Below the pieces are notes generated by a model that did no database searches, was not told the DNA's origin, and saw nothing but the letters and a program-made list of their open reading frames with translations. This document shows positions 51,722 through 62,753 of a DNA stretch of 64,000 nucleotides, one piece after another. Location of the stretch: positions 3,100,001-3,164,000 of the forward strand of contig NZ_CP082945.1 of NCBI RefSeq assembly GCF_019933235.1, written 5' to 3'. This DNA is from Streptomyces angustmyceticus (lineage in GTDB: Bacteria; Actinomycetota; Actinomycetes; Streptomycetales; Streptomycetaceae). How positions within the stretch are numbered: the first letter of the stretch is position 1; every line of letters starts with the position of its first letter. Position numbers and translations under genes: made by a program.

Positions 51722-52906
51722 TCAGCCCCAGGCCTGGTTGCGGGGGTTGTTGCGGCGGCGGACGGCGACCACGACGCCGATGATGATGCCGGCGACGAGG
51801 ACCACGCCGAGGCCGATACCGCCGTAGAGCATGATGGCCTGCTTGCCGCCCATGGGGGGGTCGGGGTCGAAGTTCTGGCCGGCCGGGTTCTGGGTGGAGT
51901 CCTTGGCATCGGGCATCGGCAGCGGGCCCTGCGCCGGGCCTGCCGGGATGTCGCGCCGCAGGGCCGGGCCGGGCTGGATGAAGCCGTAGCCGTAGTGGGT
52001 GTCGGGCAGCTTGAGGTTCTTGTCCTTCTCGGCCTGTGCCAGTCCGGCGGTCTTCACCAGGCGGTTGGCGATCTGGCCCGGCGTGAGATCGGGGAACTTC
52101 TGCTTGAGGAGGGCCGCGGCCGCGGAGACGTAGGCCGTGGCGGCGGAACTGCCGTCTGCGGACGTGCGGTAGTCGGAGTCGCTCTTGCCCATCGCCACGG
52201 GGACCTTCACGCCGGGGGCGAGCAGGTCCATGTCCGAGTTGTAGTTGTTGTCGTCGGAGGCTTCGCCGTACTCGTTGACCGAGCCGACACCGATCGCCCC
52301 CTTGCAGCCCACCGGGTAGCTCTTCCGGGACCAGCCGTCGTTGCCCGCGGCCGCCACGACCACGGCACCCTTCTGGAGGGCGTACTGGATGGACTCGCAC
52401 GTGTCACCCTCCATGTCCCCGCCATAGGACATGTTGATGACGTCCGCACCGTGGTCCACGGCCCACCGGGTGGCCTGTCCGCTGTTCTTGTACTCCGGGA
52501 CGGGAAGGATCTTCGCGTCCGGCGCCAGCCCCTTGACGCCCTCGGAGCCGTTCGGGCCGTGTCCGTGCCCCGCGATGATCCCGGCCATGGCGGTGCCGTG
52601 GTCCCGGATGTCCTCACTGCCGGAAAGATGCTTGGCGCCCTCGGCTTCCGTCGCCTTTCCGAAGTCCGGCCCGGGAAGGAACTGGCCCTTCAGGTCCTGG
52701 TGGGTCGTGCGGAAGCCGCTGTCGAGCACGGCGACCGTCACGCCCTTGCCGGTGGCGTCCTTCCAGAGCTGCTGGGCCCCGAATGCCTCCAACGGCCACA
52801 GATCCTTGCGCACCTGGTCTGCGGAAGCCGTACCGCCCGAGGCAAGCAGCAGCGCTCCGGTCAGCGCAGCACCCACCGTCGCGCGCAGTGTTCGGGGGAC
52901 CCTCAT
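51722..52906 (-). CDS. Mycosin-type subtilisin protease (type VII secretion associated)
   Basis: 394 residues from the ATG at 52906 (AAGGAGCG RBS). Signal peptide to TASA-DQ (~30). S8 domain with Asp in VTVAVLDSGFRTTHQDLKG, His in DIRDHGTAMAGIIAGHGHG, oxyanion Asn in VVVAAAGNDGWSRKSYPVGC and Ser in TSADGSSAATAYVSAAAALL. Pro-rich linker (DPDPPMGGKQ) and a C-terminal TM helix IMLYGGIGLGVVLVAGIIIG with a basic tail, the mycosin topology. It processes or gates ESX substrates at the outer membrane face. Followed by the WXG-type operon. Confidence 0.93.
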   Translation of the reverse strand: MRVPRTLRATVGAALTGALLLASGGTASADQVRKDLWPLEAFGAQQLWKDATGKGVTVAVLDSGFRTTHQDLKGQFLPGPDFGKATEAEGAKHLSGSEDIRDHGTAMAGIIAGHGHGPNGSEGVKGLAPDAKILPVPEYKNSGQATRWAVDHGADVINMSYGGDMEGDTCESIQYALQKGAVVVAAAGNDGWSRKSYPVGCKGAIGVGSVNEYGEASDDNNYNSDMDLLAPGVKVPVAMGKSDSDYRTSADGSSAATAYVSAAAALLKQKFPDLTPGQIANRLVKTAGLAQAEKDKNLKLPDTHYGYGFIQPGPALRRDIPAGPAQGPLPMPDAKDSTQNPAGQNFDPDPPMGGKQAIMLYGGIGLGVVLVAGIIIGVVVAVRRRNNPRNQAWG

Positions 52907-52960
52907 CCTTCGCTCCTTCTTGCCGTGCTGTCCGAGCGGCATTTGTTCCGTCTGAGGAAA

Positions 52961-52988
52961 GGCCCCGCACACGTGGGAGTGCGGGGCC
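52961..52988 (-). terminator. Terminator of the upstream ESX-like operon
   Basis: GGCCCCGCAC (52961-52970) pairs with GTGCGGGGCC (52979-52988), 8-nt loop; on the minus strand it is followed by TTTCCT. It lies 35 bp after the stop of the Gly-rich protein gene, so the mycosin gene needs its own promoter. Confidence 0.8.
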
Positions 52989-53022
52989 GTGCCTCTAGGC
53001 CGCAGGTGACGTTATCGCCGCC

Positions 53023-54447
53023 TCATTCGATGACGCGAGGGGCCACATTACGTTGCGGGGTCCAGGTCTCCTCGTCCTCGACGAGGTAGTCGGGGCGCTG
53101 TCCGGTGGTGCGCTCCTTGTCCCCCTTGCCCTTGCCCTTCGCGCCGGCGGCGCCTGCCATACCGGCCTGGTTGCCGCCGCGGCTGCGGTGCAGCCCGGAG
53201 CCGCCCTGCTTGGTGCCGCCCGCCGGGCCGCCCGGCTTGCCGACCAGTCCGCCACGGGTACGTGCCTGCGGACCGCCACGGCCGGCCGCGCCGGCGGCGC
53301 CCGCCTTGCCCGCACCGAGCCCGGCACCCGGCATACCGCCGCCGCGCATACCGCCACCGCCGCGCATACCGCCGGCGCCGATGGCACCCGCCGCGCCGAT
53401 GGCCCCGGGCCCCAGCGCACCGCCGGGGAAGCCGCCGCCGGTACCACCGGACACACCGTGACTGCCGCCGGTCATCCCGCCGTTGATGGCACCGGGACCC
53501 GTCGACGGAGCGAGGGTGCCGCCCTGCACGCCGTCCAGCCCCGTCGTCACCGGCACCTCGGGCCGCGTCACGTGGTGCGGGCTGTCGAAGCCCTTCGGAA
53601 CGGCGTGGCCGCCCGCGCCGTTGGGCGTGTCCGAGTCAGACGACGACTTCTTCGGGTGGGTGCCGCCGACCACCGGCATCCGCACGGGAGGCGGCGGCGG
53701 GGTGGAGGACGGCGGCTTCGGCCAGTCGTCCCCGGGACCGCCCGGCTCGATCCCCTCGTTGAGCCGCTTGCCGTGCCCCTCGTAGTGCGCCGCCAGTTCG
53801 TCCATGACGATGACCGCCTCAACCTGACGCTCCTTGCTCAGGGACAGGTTGTCCCGGTTGAGCTCCAGCGCCATGCGGGTGTCCATCTTCGGGTTCTGCA
53901 TGTCCCGCTTGAACTGGCTGTCGTCGCCGCTGTCGTCCTTGGCCCGGTCCATGAGACCCGGGTCATGGATCTTTGACATGGTCTGCTTGGCCTGGCGCAG
54001 GTTGTGCGCGACACCGACCTCGGGGCCCGAGGAGCGCGAACCGATGAGCGTGGACTCGACGTTGCGGGAGTGCTGGTAGGTCCGGTCGATCTTCTCCAGG
54101 ACCTTGCCGGCCTCCCTGCGGAAGGCCTCGGCCGCCGAGCCCTCCCAGTGCGCGGTGGCGTGATCGACGGCGTCCATGAAGGACTTGCGGATGCCGCCCT
54201 GGCCGTCCTGGCCGCCGAGCCGGTCGGCGGAGGCGCGCCAGTGCTGGCCGGAGGTCTCGATCGCCTCGGGGTTGGCGTTGGCGATCATTGCGCGGAGTGC
54301 GTTGATGCCGTGGTGATGGAAGTCGGAAGGCGAACGGGGGGTCAGATGCTGCCCCTTGAACGACTTCAGCCGCTCTTCACGCTCCTGGTTCTTGCGCTGC
54401 TGCTCCATCGCCTTGGCGTTGTCGTACTCCTGCTTGGCGTCAACCAT
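53023..54447 (-). CDS. Large ESX-type substrate with Gly/Ala-rich C-terminal region
   Basis: 474 residues. N-terminal ~230 residues are helical and PPE/EspB-like: SGQHWRASADRLGGQDGQGG, DAVDHATAHWEGSAAEAFRR (W-E-G, the WXG element), VLEKIDRTYQHSRNVES. Then a Pro-rich spacer (SSTPPPPPVRMPVVGG) and ~170 residues of Gly/Ala/Met repeats (GGMRGGGGMRGGGMPGAG). It closes with a conserved-looking tail RPDYLVEDEETWTPQRNVAP. The low-complexity part suggests a surface or pore-forming role, as for EspB. It follows the small gene at 54502 with 54 bp between. Confidence 0.8.
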   Translation of the reverse strand: MVDAKQEYDNAKAMEQQRKNQEREERLKSFKGQHLTPRSPSDFHHHGINALRAMIANANPEAIETSGQHWRASADRLGGQDGQGGIRKSFMDAVDHATAHWEGSAAEAFRREAGKVLEKIDRTYQHSRNVESTLIGSRSSGPEVGVAHNLRQAKQTMSKIHDPGLMDRAKDDSGDDSQFKRDMQNPKMDTRMALELNRDNLSLSKERQVEAVIVMDELAAHYEGHGKRLNEGIEPGGPGDDWPKPPSSTPPPPPVRMPVVGGTHPKKSSSDSDTPNGAGGHAVPKGFDSPHHVTRPEVPVTTGLDGVQGGTLAPSTGPGAINGGMTGGSHGVSGGTGGGFPGGALGPGAIGAAGAIGAGGMRGGGGMRGGGMPGAGLGAGKAGAAGAAGRGGPQARTRGGLVGKPGGPAGGTKQGGSGLHRSRGGNQAGMAGAAGAKGKGKGDKERTTGQRPDYLVEDEETWTPQRNVAPRVIE

Positions 54448-54501
54448 GCAGGCCCCCCTTCATCTCAGCTCCGTCTCTCGTCCGTGCGTCCAGCGACCAG
54501 G

Positions 54502-54813
54502 TCAGCCGTTCATCGACGTCTTCGTCTCGTGCTCCTGGTCCTCGTAAGCGCCCCGGCTTGCTTCCGTCTTCTCACCGAACTTGTGGATGAGGTCCTGGAG
54601 CGCATTGATGACCTGCGACATGTACTCCTGCATGCCGTCATGGGCCTGGGCGAGGCTCCCCGCCTCCAGGAAATCGACGCCGAATGCCGACTTCGGGATC
54701 GTCGTGCTGTATTTCACCTTCTGGCTGGGTTCATCCATATCGGCCCGAAGGTGCCGGAGCTGGCGCACCACGCCGTCCAGTTCGTCGAGATCGACCTTGA
54801 ACCGCTCGCTCAT
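54502..54813 (-). CDS. Small WXG-superfamily protein
   Basis: 103 residues from MSERFKVDLDELDGVVRQLR (GGGGAG RBS); the frame is open to 54891. Helical, with FKVDLDELDGVVRQLRHLRA at the start, GVDFLEAGSLAQAHDGMQEY in the middle and VINALQDLIHKFGEKTEASR at the end, as in actinobacterial ESX substrates that lack a strict W-x-G. First gene of a two-gene operon with the Gly-rich protein, probably its secretion partner. Confidence 0.75.
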   Translation of the reverse strand: MSERFKVDLDELDGVVRQLRHLRADMDEPSQKVKYSTTIPKSAFGVDFLEAGSLAQAHDGMQEYMSQVINALQDLIHKFGEKTEASRGAYEDQEHETKTSMNG

Positions 54814-55031
54814 TACCGCTCTCCCCGTTCCCCGATCGCCCCGCCCGCACTGCCCTGCAGAGCCGTCACGCCAGGGACAATATGAAGTCAATAAATACTA
54901 GGGAGTTGGCCGCTGTCGCTGCAAGATCGAATGTCGGTATCTGTCCGGATTAACGCAGGATGGCGCCGCACTTTGTAGAGGGGTTGTTACCTTCACGGCG
55001 CAACCGATCCATTCGGTGATCACCGTAGCGA
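54814..55031 (-). promoter_or_regulatory. AT-rich promoter region of the ESX-like operon
   Basis: About 218 bp with an A/T-rich patch at 54879-54900 containing, on the minus strand, TTGACT and TATTGT-like hexamers. A perfect palindrome GGTGATCACC (55015-55024) lies near the convergent-side end. No gene. Confidence 0.45.
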
Positions 55032-56330
55032 TCACGCCCGCAGCGAGGCCAGTTCGACCACCGTCACGTCCGGTGGGGCGCCCAGACGTACCGGGGGTCC
55101 CCAGGCGCCGGCGCCGCGGGTGACGTAGAGCTGGGTGTCGCCATAGCGCTCCAGGCCGGCGACGGTGGGGTTGGTGGCGGCGGCGATGTAGGTGAAGGGC
55201 CACATCTGGCCGCCGTGGGTGTGGCCGGAGAGCTGGAGGTCCACGCCGAACCGCACGGTGTCGTGGATGGTGACCGGCTGGTGGGCCATCAGGACGACGG
55301 CGCGGGACGGGTCCCGGCCGGACAGGGCCTGGTCGTAGTCCGGGCCCGCCTGTTCGGTCTGGCCGGTGACGTCGTTGACGCCGGCGAGGTCGAAGCCGGG
55401 GAGTTCGGTGCGGGCGTTCTCCAGCGGGTGGATGCCCAACTCCCTTACGTGGTCGACCCAGGAGCCGGCGCCGGAGTAGTACTCGTGGTTGCCGGTGACG
55501 AAGTAGGCGCCGTGGCGGGCGCGGAGGCCGCGCAGGGGCTCGGCGGCCGGGGCGAGGTCGGCGACGCTGCCGTCGACCAGGTCGCCGACGATGGCCACCA
55601 GGTCGGGGTTGGTGCGGTTGATGGTCTCGACGACCCGCCGGGTGTGGGCGCGGCCGAGGATCGGACCCAGGTGGATGTCGCTGACGACGGCGATCCGGAA
55701 CCCGTGGGCACTGCGCGGCAGCTTGGCCAGTGGCACGGTGACCCGCTTCACGACCGGCCCGGCGAGGGTGGTCGCGGTGCCGTAGCCGACGGCGGCCGTG
55801 GCGGCGAGCGAGGCGCCCGCGGCGACCGCCCGGGAGAGGAAGAGCCGGCGGGGCGGCGGGGCGGTCGGCGGCAGGGCGGGGGTGCCCGCCGGGAGAAGCG
55901 TGGGAGAGGGGGAGGGGGACGGGCAGGGGGAGGGAGACGAGGCCGGAGACGGGGCCAGGTCCTCGCGGGCGGGGGCCCGTGTGGCGGGCGGCGGCGGTGT
56001 CGGTTCGGCCGGCTCGCGGGTGCGGAGGAGGCGGAGGCCCGCCGCCCGGACCGCCTCGCCCGCCAGCAGCGCGAGTGTGAGGTAGAGCACCAGCGCCAGC
56101 CAGAGGTAGCCGGGCCAGGCCAGTGCCCGCTGGAGGGGGAAGGGCGCGCCGGCCCGGCCGGCCAGCAGGGCGGCGAGGGTGAGCACGGGGAGGACGAAGG
56201 CGGCGGCGGTGCCCGCGCGGCGGGGGCGGCTGCCGGGCGTGGTGGTGTCGCGGACGAGCCGGCACCACAGGTAGCGGTGCACGCCGAAGAACAGTCCGAG
56301 GACCGGGATCACGATCAGGGCGAAGATCAC
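55032..56330 (-). CDS. Membrane-anchored metallophosphoesterase
   Basis: 432 residues. N-terminal TM helices (FALIVIPVLGLFFGVHRYLW and two more to ~105), a Pro/Ser linker with SPSPCPSPSPSP, a Tat-like/hydrophobic segment LFLSRAVAAGASLAATAAVG, then the calcineurin-like domain: FRIAVVSDIHLGPILGRAHT (D-x-H), VAIVGDLVDGSV (G-D), YFVTGNHEYYSG (G-N-H-E), VLMAHQP and LQLSGHTHGGQMWPFTY (G-H-x-H). A YaeI-type phosphoesterase acting outside the membrane; substrate unknown (lipid or nucleotide). Confidence 0.92.
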   Translation of the reverse strand: MIFALIVIPVLGLFFGVHRYLWCRLVRDTTTPGSRPRRAGTAAAFVLPVLTLAALLAGRAGAPFPLQRALAWPGYLWLALVLYLTLALLAGEAVRAAGLRLLRTREPAEPTPPPPATRAPAREDLAPSPASSPSPCPSPSPSPTLLPAGTPALPPTAPPPRRLFLSRAVAAGASLAATAAVGYGTATTLAGPVVKRVTVPLAKLPRSAHGFRIAVVSDIHLGPILGRAHTRRVVETINRTNPDLVAIVGDLVDGSVADLAPAAEPLRGLRARHGAYFVTGNHEYYSGAGSWVDHVRELGIHPLENARTELPGFDLAGVNDVTGQTEQAGPDYDQALSGRDPSRAVVLMAHQPVTIHDTVRFGVDLQLSGHTHGGQMWPFTYIAAATNPTVAGLERYGDTQLYVTRGAGAWGPPVRLGAPPDVTVVELASLRA

Positions 56331-56351
56331 GGCGTCTCCCCGTGCCCGGGG

Positions 56352-56642
56352 TCAGGAGGCGGACGAGGTGGGGGCGGGGGGCTGGTCGGACGTGCCCGGT
56401 GCGGCCTCGCGGCGCAGGGCCCGGACGCCACGGAACCCGATCACGCCGATGGCCGTCCCCAAGAGAAAGGAAGCCACCGCGAGCGCGAGATGCACCCAGA
56501 AGTAGGCAGTCGGGTCACCCGCAGCATCGAAGGCGAGGCCGCTCCCGTCCTTCCAGAGGTTTTTGACGAAAGTGATCCAGATGAACCAGCTCCACACCCC
56601 GAAGGCGAGCAGGAACCAGGACACGGGGCGAGAGAGCTTCAT
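56352..56642 (-). CDS. SCO4848-type small membrane protein
   Basis: 96 residues from MKLSRPVSWFLLAFGVWSWF. Two TM helices (PVSWFLLAFGVWSWFIWITF and WVHLALAVASFLLGTAIGVI) around LKDG-like NLWKDGSGLAFDAAGDPTAY, and an Arg-containing C-tail. Conserved in Streptomyces between the metallophosphoesterase and the carboxypeptidase gene; function unknown. It starts 10 bp from the divergent carboxypeptidase start. Confidence 0.85.
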   Translation of the reverse strand: MKLSRPVSWFLLAFGVWSWFIWITFVKNLWKDGSGLAFDAAGDPTAYFWVHLALAVASFLLGTAIGVIGFRGVRALRREAAPGTSDQPPAPTSSAS

Positions 56643-56652
56643 ACATCCCAGT

Positions 56653-58056
56653 ATGGGCAGCGGCTCCATCCGGCGGTCGGCAGGGGCACTCTTCCGTGGG
56701 GTGCTGTCGGCGTCCCGGACAAAGACGGGTACGTTCACCGACGTGCCGACGACCTTCTGTGCTTCCACGGCTTCCACCGATCCGACCGCCCCCACCGCAT
56801 CGGCTGCCCCGGCCGCGGCCGGCCGTGCGGCGCGCACCGGCCTCCCCCTGCGCACCGCCGCCGCGCTGGCCGCCTCCGGACTGCTGGCCTCCCCGCTGCT
56901 GGCCGGCACCGCGCACGCCGATCCCAAGACCCCCGCGCCGCCGGCGAAGATGTCGCAGATCGGCGGTGACCGGCTGGGCACGCCCGGCGTCCAGGTGGCG
57001 CCGCGGCCCGGCTCCCCGAAACTGCCGGGGCCGGACGAGCTCACCGCCCGCTCGTGGATCATCTCCGACGCCGCCTCCGGCAAGGTGCTGGCCGCCAAGA
57101 ACCCGCACTGGCAGCTCGCGCCCGCCAGCACGCTGAAGATGCTGTTCGCCGACACGGTGCTGCCGAAGTTCCCCAAGGACCAGAAGCACACGGTCAAGCC
57201 CGCCGACCTGGCGGGCATGGGCGCCGGCAGCAGCCTCGTGGGGATAAAGGAGAACCTGAGCTACACCGTCCACGACCTGTGGCTGGGCGTCTTCCTGCGG
57301 TCCGGCAACGACGCGGTGCACACGCTCTCGGCGATGAACGGCGGCACCGAGGCCACCGTCCGGCAGATGCAGAAGCACGCGAAGGAACTGAACGCCAACG
57401 ACACCCATGTGGTGACGCCGGACGGCTACGACGCGCCGGGCCAGGTCTCCAGCGCGTACGACCTGAGCCTGTTCGCCAGGTCGGGGCTGCAGAACGCCGA
57501 CTTCCGCGAGTACTGCTCGACGGCCAGCGCGCAGTTCCCCGGCGACAAGGGCAAGGGCGGCAAGCGGGCGACGTTCGGCATCCAGAACACCAACCGGCTG
57601 CTCAGCGGCGATTACGACATCAAGCCGTACCCGGGGATCGCGGGGGTGAAGAACGGCTCCACCACCAACGCGGGGTCGACCTTCACCGGTGTGGCCCACC
57701 GCGGCGACCGCAAGCTCCTCGTCACGGTCATGAACCCGGAGAAGAAGGAGCACAACGAGGCCTACCGGGAGGCCGCCAGGCTGCTCGACTGGGGCTTCGC
57801 CGCGGCCGACAAGGTGGACCCGGTCGGCCGGCTCGTCGGCCCCCGGAGCGAGGACGACGGCACCGGCGCGGTGAGCGCCAAGGGCAAGGGCAAGGGCGCG
57901 GACAAGAGCACCCAGGCCGCGCTGAACGGCACCGGCGGCGCGGGCGGCGCCTGGACCGCGGTGGGCATCGCCAGCGCCGTGCTGGCGGTGCTGGGCGTCG
58001 TGGCGTTCGCCGTCCGCCGGCGCCGGCCGCTGCGGGGCGGTCAGTCCCGGAAGTGA
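56653..58056 (+). CDS. D-alanyl-D-alanine carboxypeptidase (DacC/S11-like)
   Basis: About 467 residues from the ATG at 56653; other starts (GTG 56701, 56743) would shorten a long Thr/Ala-rich N-tail before the signal sequence RTAAALAASGLLASPLLAG and TAHA-DP site. S11 domain: SxxK in LAPASTLKMLFADT, SxN in FLRSGNDAVHTLS, and KTG-box as GVKNGSTTNAG, with Asn replacing Thr. C-terminal TM helix WTAVGIASAVLAVLGVVAFA and basic tail. Trims the terminal D-Ala of peptidoglycan stem peptides. Confidence 0.88.
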   Translation: MGSGSIRRSAGALFRGVLSASRTKTGTFTDVPTTFCASTASTDPTAPTASAAPAAAGRAARTGLPLRTAAALAASGLLASPLLAGTAHADPKTPAPPAKMSQIGGDRLGTPGVQVAPRPGSPKLPGPDELTARSWIISDAASGKVLAAKNPHWQLAPASTLKMLFADTVLPKFPKDQKHTVKPADLAGMGAGSSLVGIKENLSYTVHDLWLGVFLRSGNDAVHTLSAMNGGTEATVRQMQKHAKELNANDTHVVTPDGYDAPGQVSSAYDLSLFARSGLQNADFREYCSTASAQFPGDKGKGGKRATFGIQNTNRLLSGDYDIKPYPGIAGVKNGSTTNAGSTFTGVAHRGDRKLLVTVMNPEKKEHNEAYREAARLLDWGFAAADKVDPVGRLVGPRSEDDGTGAVSAKGKGKGADKSTQAALNGTGGAGGAWTAVGIASAVLAVLGVVAFAVRRRRPLRGGQSRK

Positions 58057-58067
58057 GCGAGGGGGCG

Positions 58068-58110
58068 GTACGGGCGGGAGGCGGGCCCGGCCGGGTGCCC
58101 GCCCCCGTAC
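58068..58110. terminator. GC-rich hairpin between convergent genes
   Basis: GTACGGGCGGG (58068-58078) with CCCGCCCCCGTAC (58098-58110), a two-base bulge, and an inner GCGGGC/GCCCGC stem. Between the carboxypeptidase and YihY genes. Confidence 0.6.
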
Positions 58111-58153
58111 GGGCCCGGCACGGTCCCCGTACGAGCCCCGAAGGCGGCCGGTC

Positions 58154-59098
58154 TCAGGCCGCCCGGGGCCGCTCCCGCCCCTCCGGTCGCTCGGGCCCCT
58201 CCGGCCGGTCCGGCTCGTCCGGCACCTTCAGCTCCGTGTCCTGCTCGTGTTCCTCCCCCTCCGTGGCCGTCCAGGAGGCGCAGTACACCAGCAGCTTGGC
58301 GGTGAAGTTGATCCACAGCAGGAGTGCGATCGGGGTGCCGAAGGCGCCGTACATGCTGCGCGAGGCGACGCCCTGGAGGTAGCCGCTGAGCAGCAGCTTC
58401 AGCAGTTCGAAGCCGACGGCGCCGAGCAGGCCGGCGATCACGACGGCGCGGCGCGGCGGGTGGACGCCGGGGAGCCTGGTCAGTATGTAGGCGAGCAGCA
58501 GGAAGTCCGCGAGGACGGCGATGACGAACCCGGCGGCCGAGAGCAGGATGCTGCCGATGCCGTTCTCCGGCAGGCCGATCGCCTCGGCCACCTTGCCGAC
58601 CGCGGCGCTGGCGAAGGTCGAGCAGGCGAGGGAGAGCACGGCGACGCCGCCCACGCCGAGCAGCAGCACGCCGTCGCGGAGCTTGCCGACGAAGAAGTTG
58701 GCCTTCTCGTTGTCCTTCTCCCATACGGCGCGCAGGCAGTCGCGCAGCGACTCGACCCAGCCGATGCCGGTGAGCAGCAGCGCGGCAGCGGCGACCAGGC
58801 CGATGGTGGTGGCGTTGTCGACGAGGGCGGCGATGTCGAGCTGTCCCGAGATGCCGGGGAGCTGCTCGGCGATCTTGTCTTCCAGGGTGTGCAGCCGGGC
58901 GTCGCTGAGCAGGGCCGCGCCGATCGCGGCGGCGACGGTGAGCAGCGGGAAGAGCGCGACGAAGCTGGTGAAGGTGATCGCGGCGGCGAGCCGGGTCCAG
59001 TGCACCCGGAGCATCCGCTCGTAGGCGTGCCACAGGTGCGTGGTCATCAGCCAGCTGACGGCCGGTCCGATCACCGGCAGTTTGCTCAACCAGTCCAT
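58154..59098 (-). CDS. YihY/BrkB-family membrane protein
   Basis: 314 residues from the ATG at 59098 (GAGGGG RBS). Six to seven TM helices. Family stretches: VHWTRLAAAITFTSFVALFP (the aiTYyallSLfP-type opening), GIGWVESLRDCLRAVWEKDN, LADFLLLAYILTRLPG and SMYGAFGTPIALLLWINFTA. The C-terminal tail has EGPERPEGRERP repeats. Role uncertain: once called RNase BN, now regarded as an envelope transporter-like protein. Confidence 0.9.
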   Translation of the reverse strand: MDWLSKLPVIGPAVSWLMTTHLWHAYERMLRVHWTRLAAAITFTSFVALFPLLTVAAAIGAALLSDARLHTLEDKIAEQLPGISGQLDIAALVDNATTIGLVAAAALLLTGIGWVESLRDCLRAVWEKDNEKANFFVGKLRDGVLLLGVGGVAVLSLACSTFASAAVGKVAEAIGLPENGIGSILLSAAGFVIAVLADFLLLAYILTRLPGVHPPRRAVVIAGLLGAVGFELLKLLLSGYLQGVASRSMYGAFGTPIALLLWINFTAKLLVYCASWTATEGEEHEQDTELKVPDEPDRPEGPERPEGRERPRAA

Positions 59099-59330
59099 GG
59101 CGTTCCCCTCGTGCGGTCCCAGGCGTCCGGTGCCCTGGTGACCTTGTGCCCGCCGGTGTGTGCAGGATGTCAGGCGGCCGGCCGGGCCGATCGGAAGGAC
59201 GCGCCCTGACCTCCGGGTATCCGGGCAGCGGGGCGCCCGTACGGGAGCGGGGGGGGGCGCCGCGGCAGACAGTACGGGCGACGAGCCGGCCGCTCCACGG
59301 GCAGCCGGCACCGCTCAGCCGTTCAGCCGC

Positions 59331-59915
59331 TCAGCAGGACGGGGCAGGCGGCCGGGAGAGGTCCACGGCCTGGCGCGGGACGGCGGCGGTCTGCGGTCCG
59401 AAGGGGTACTCCCGCTCAAGGCGCCACACCGCGTCCGGGCCCTGCTCGTAGAGCGCGAAGCCGCTTATCGTCCAGGTCGCGCAGAAGTCCCTGAGGCCGG
59501 CCTGGGCGCGGTCCATGGACTCCTCGTCGGTGCCGTGGGCGACCGTCACATGCGGGTGGTAGGGGAACTGCAGCTCCCGTGCGCAGGGGCCGGACGCCGT
59601 GCGGATCCGGGCCTGGAGGGCGGTGCAGCCCGTCACGCCCTCGGTGACCTTGACGTAGACGACCGGGGAGAGCGGCCGGAAGGTCCCGGTGCCTTCGAGG
59701 CGCAGCGGGAAGGGGCGGCAGCCGGCCGCGACCTCGGAGAGGTGGCGTTCGATGCCGGGCAGCGCCTCGGTGCGGACCTCGGTCGGCGGGAGGAGGGTGA
59801 TGTGGGTGGGGATGCCGGGTGCGGCCAGGTCCCCGAAGCCCTCGCGCTGCCTCTGGAGGAAGCTGCCGTACGGCTCCGGGACCGCGATCGAAACGCCCAG
59901 CGTTACGGTCCCCAC
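59331..59915 (-). CDS. 2'-5' RNA ligase / cyclic phosphodiesterase-like protein
   Basis: 194 residues with the two catalytic H-x-T/S-x motifs of the 2H superfamily: IPTHITLLPPTEV (~37-49) and YHPHVTVAHGTDEE (~120). It may open 2',3'-cyclic phosphates or act on another cyclic nucleotide. C-terminal residues are Pro-rich. Upstream (59099-59330) is non-coding and includes nine consecutive G at 59249-59257. Confidence 0.85.
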   Translation of the reverse strand: MGTVTLGVSIAVPEPYGSFLQRQREGFGDLAAPGIPTHITLLPPTEVRTEALPGIERHLSEVAAGCRPFPLRLEGTGTFRPLSPVVYVKVTEGVTGCTALQARIRTASGPCARELQFPYHPHVTVAHGTDEESMDRAQAGLRDFCATWTISGFALYEQGPDAVWRLEREYPFGPQTAAVPRQAVDLSRPPAPSC

Positions 59916-60065
59916 GGCGTTCTCCCTCCTGACGTATGGGCGGCGCGCTCGCGCACCTTCTTAGTGTGCCGGGTGCGCGCCCCTCGCGGGGAGCGTCCTC
60001 GGCCGTCTTGTGAGCGGACGCAGGAGCCGCCGCGGGTGGGGGCCCCTGGTCCGGTGGCGTCCACG

Positions 60066-60103
60066 CGGCCCGGAGCGGCCCGCCTCAGGGGTGCTCCGGG
60101 CCG
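60066..60103 (-). terminator. Terminator of trpS
   Basis: CGGCCCGGAGC (60066-60076) pairs perfectly with GCTCCGGGCCG (60093-60103) around a 16-nt loop, 17 bp past the trpS stop. Confidence 0.75.
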
Positions 60104-60119
60104 TGCGCCGACGGTCGGC

Positions 60120-62676
<2,557 letters not shown>

Positions 62677-62710
62677 GCGGGGGGACGGGGCCGGGGGCGG
62701 GGCCAGGGTC

Positions 62711-62746
62711 GGGGCCGGGAGCCACGGCTCCGCCCTCCCCGGCCCC
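62711..62746. terminator. Bidirectional hairpin between P450 and glyA
   Basis: GGGGCCGGGAG (62711-62721) pairs with CTCCCCGGCCCC (62735-62746) with one bulged base; inside it GAGCC/GGCTC form a smaller stem. It lies between convergent stops. Confidence 0.65.
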
Positions 62747-62753
62747 ACCGCCG

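Noticed and set aside
59249..59257. Run of nine G
   Set aside because: Intergenic homopolymer with no gene affected; noted only as a place where base calls may be unreliable.
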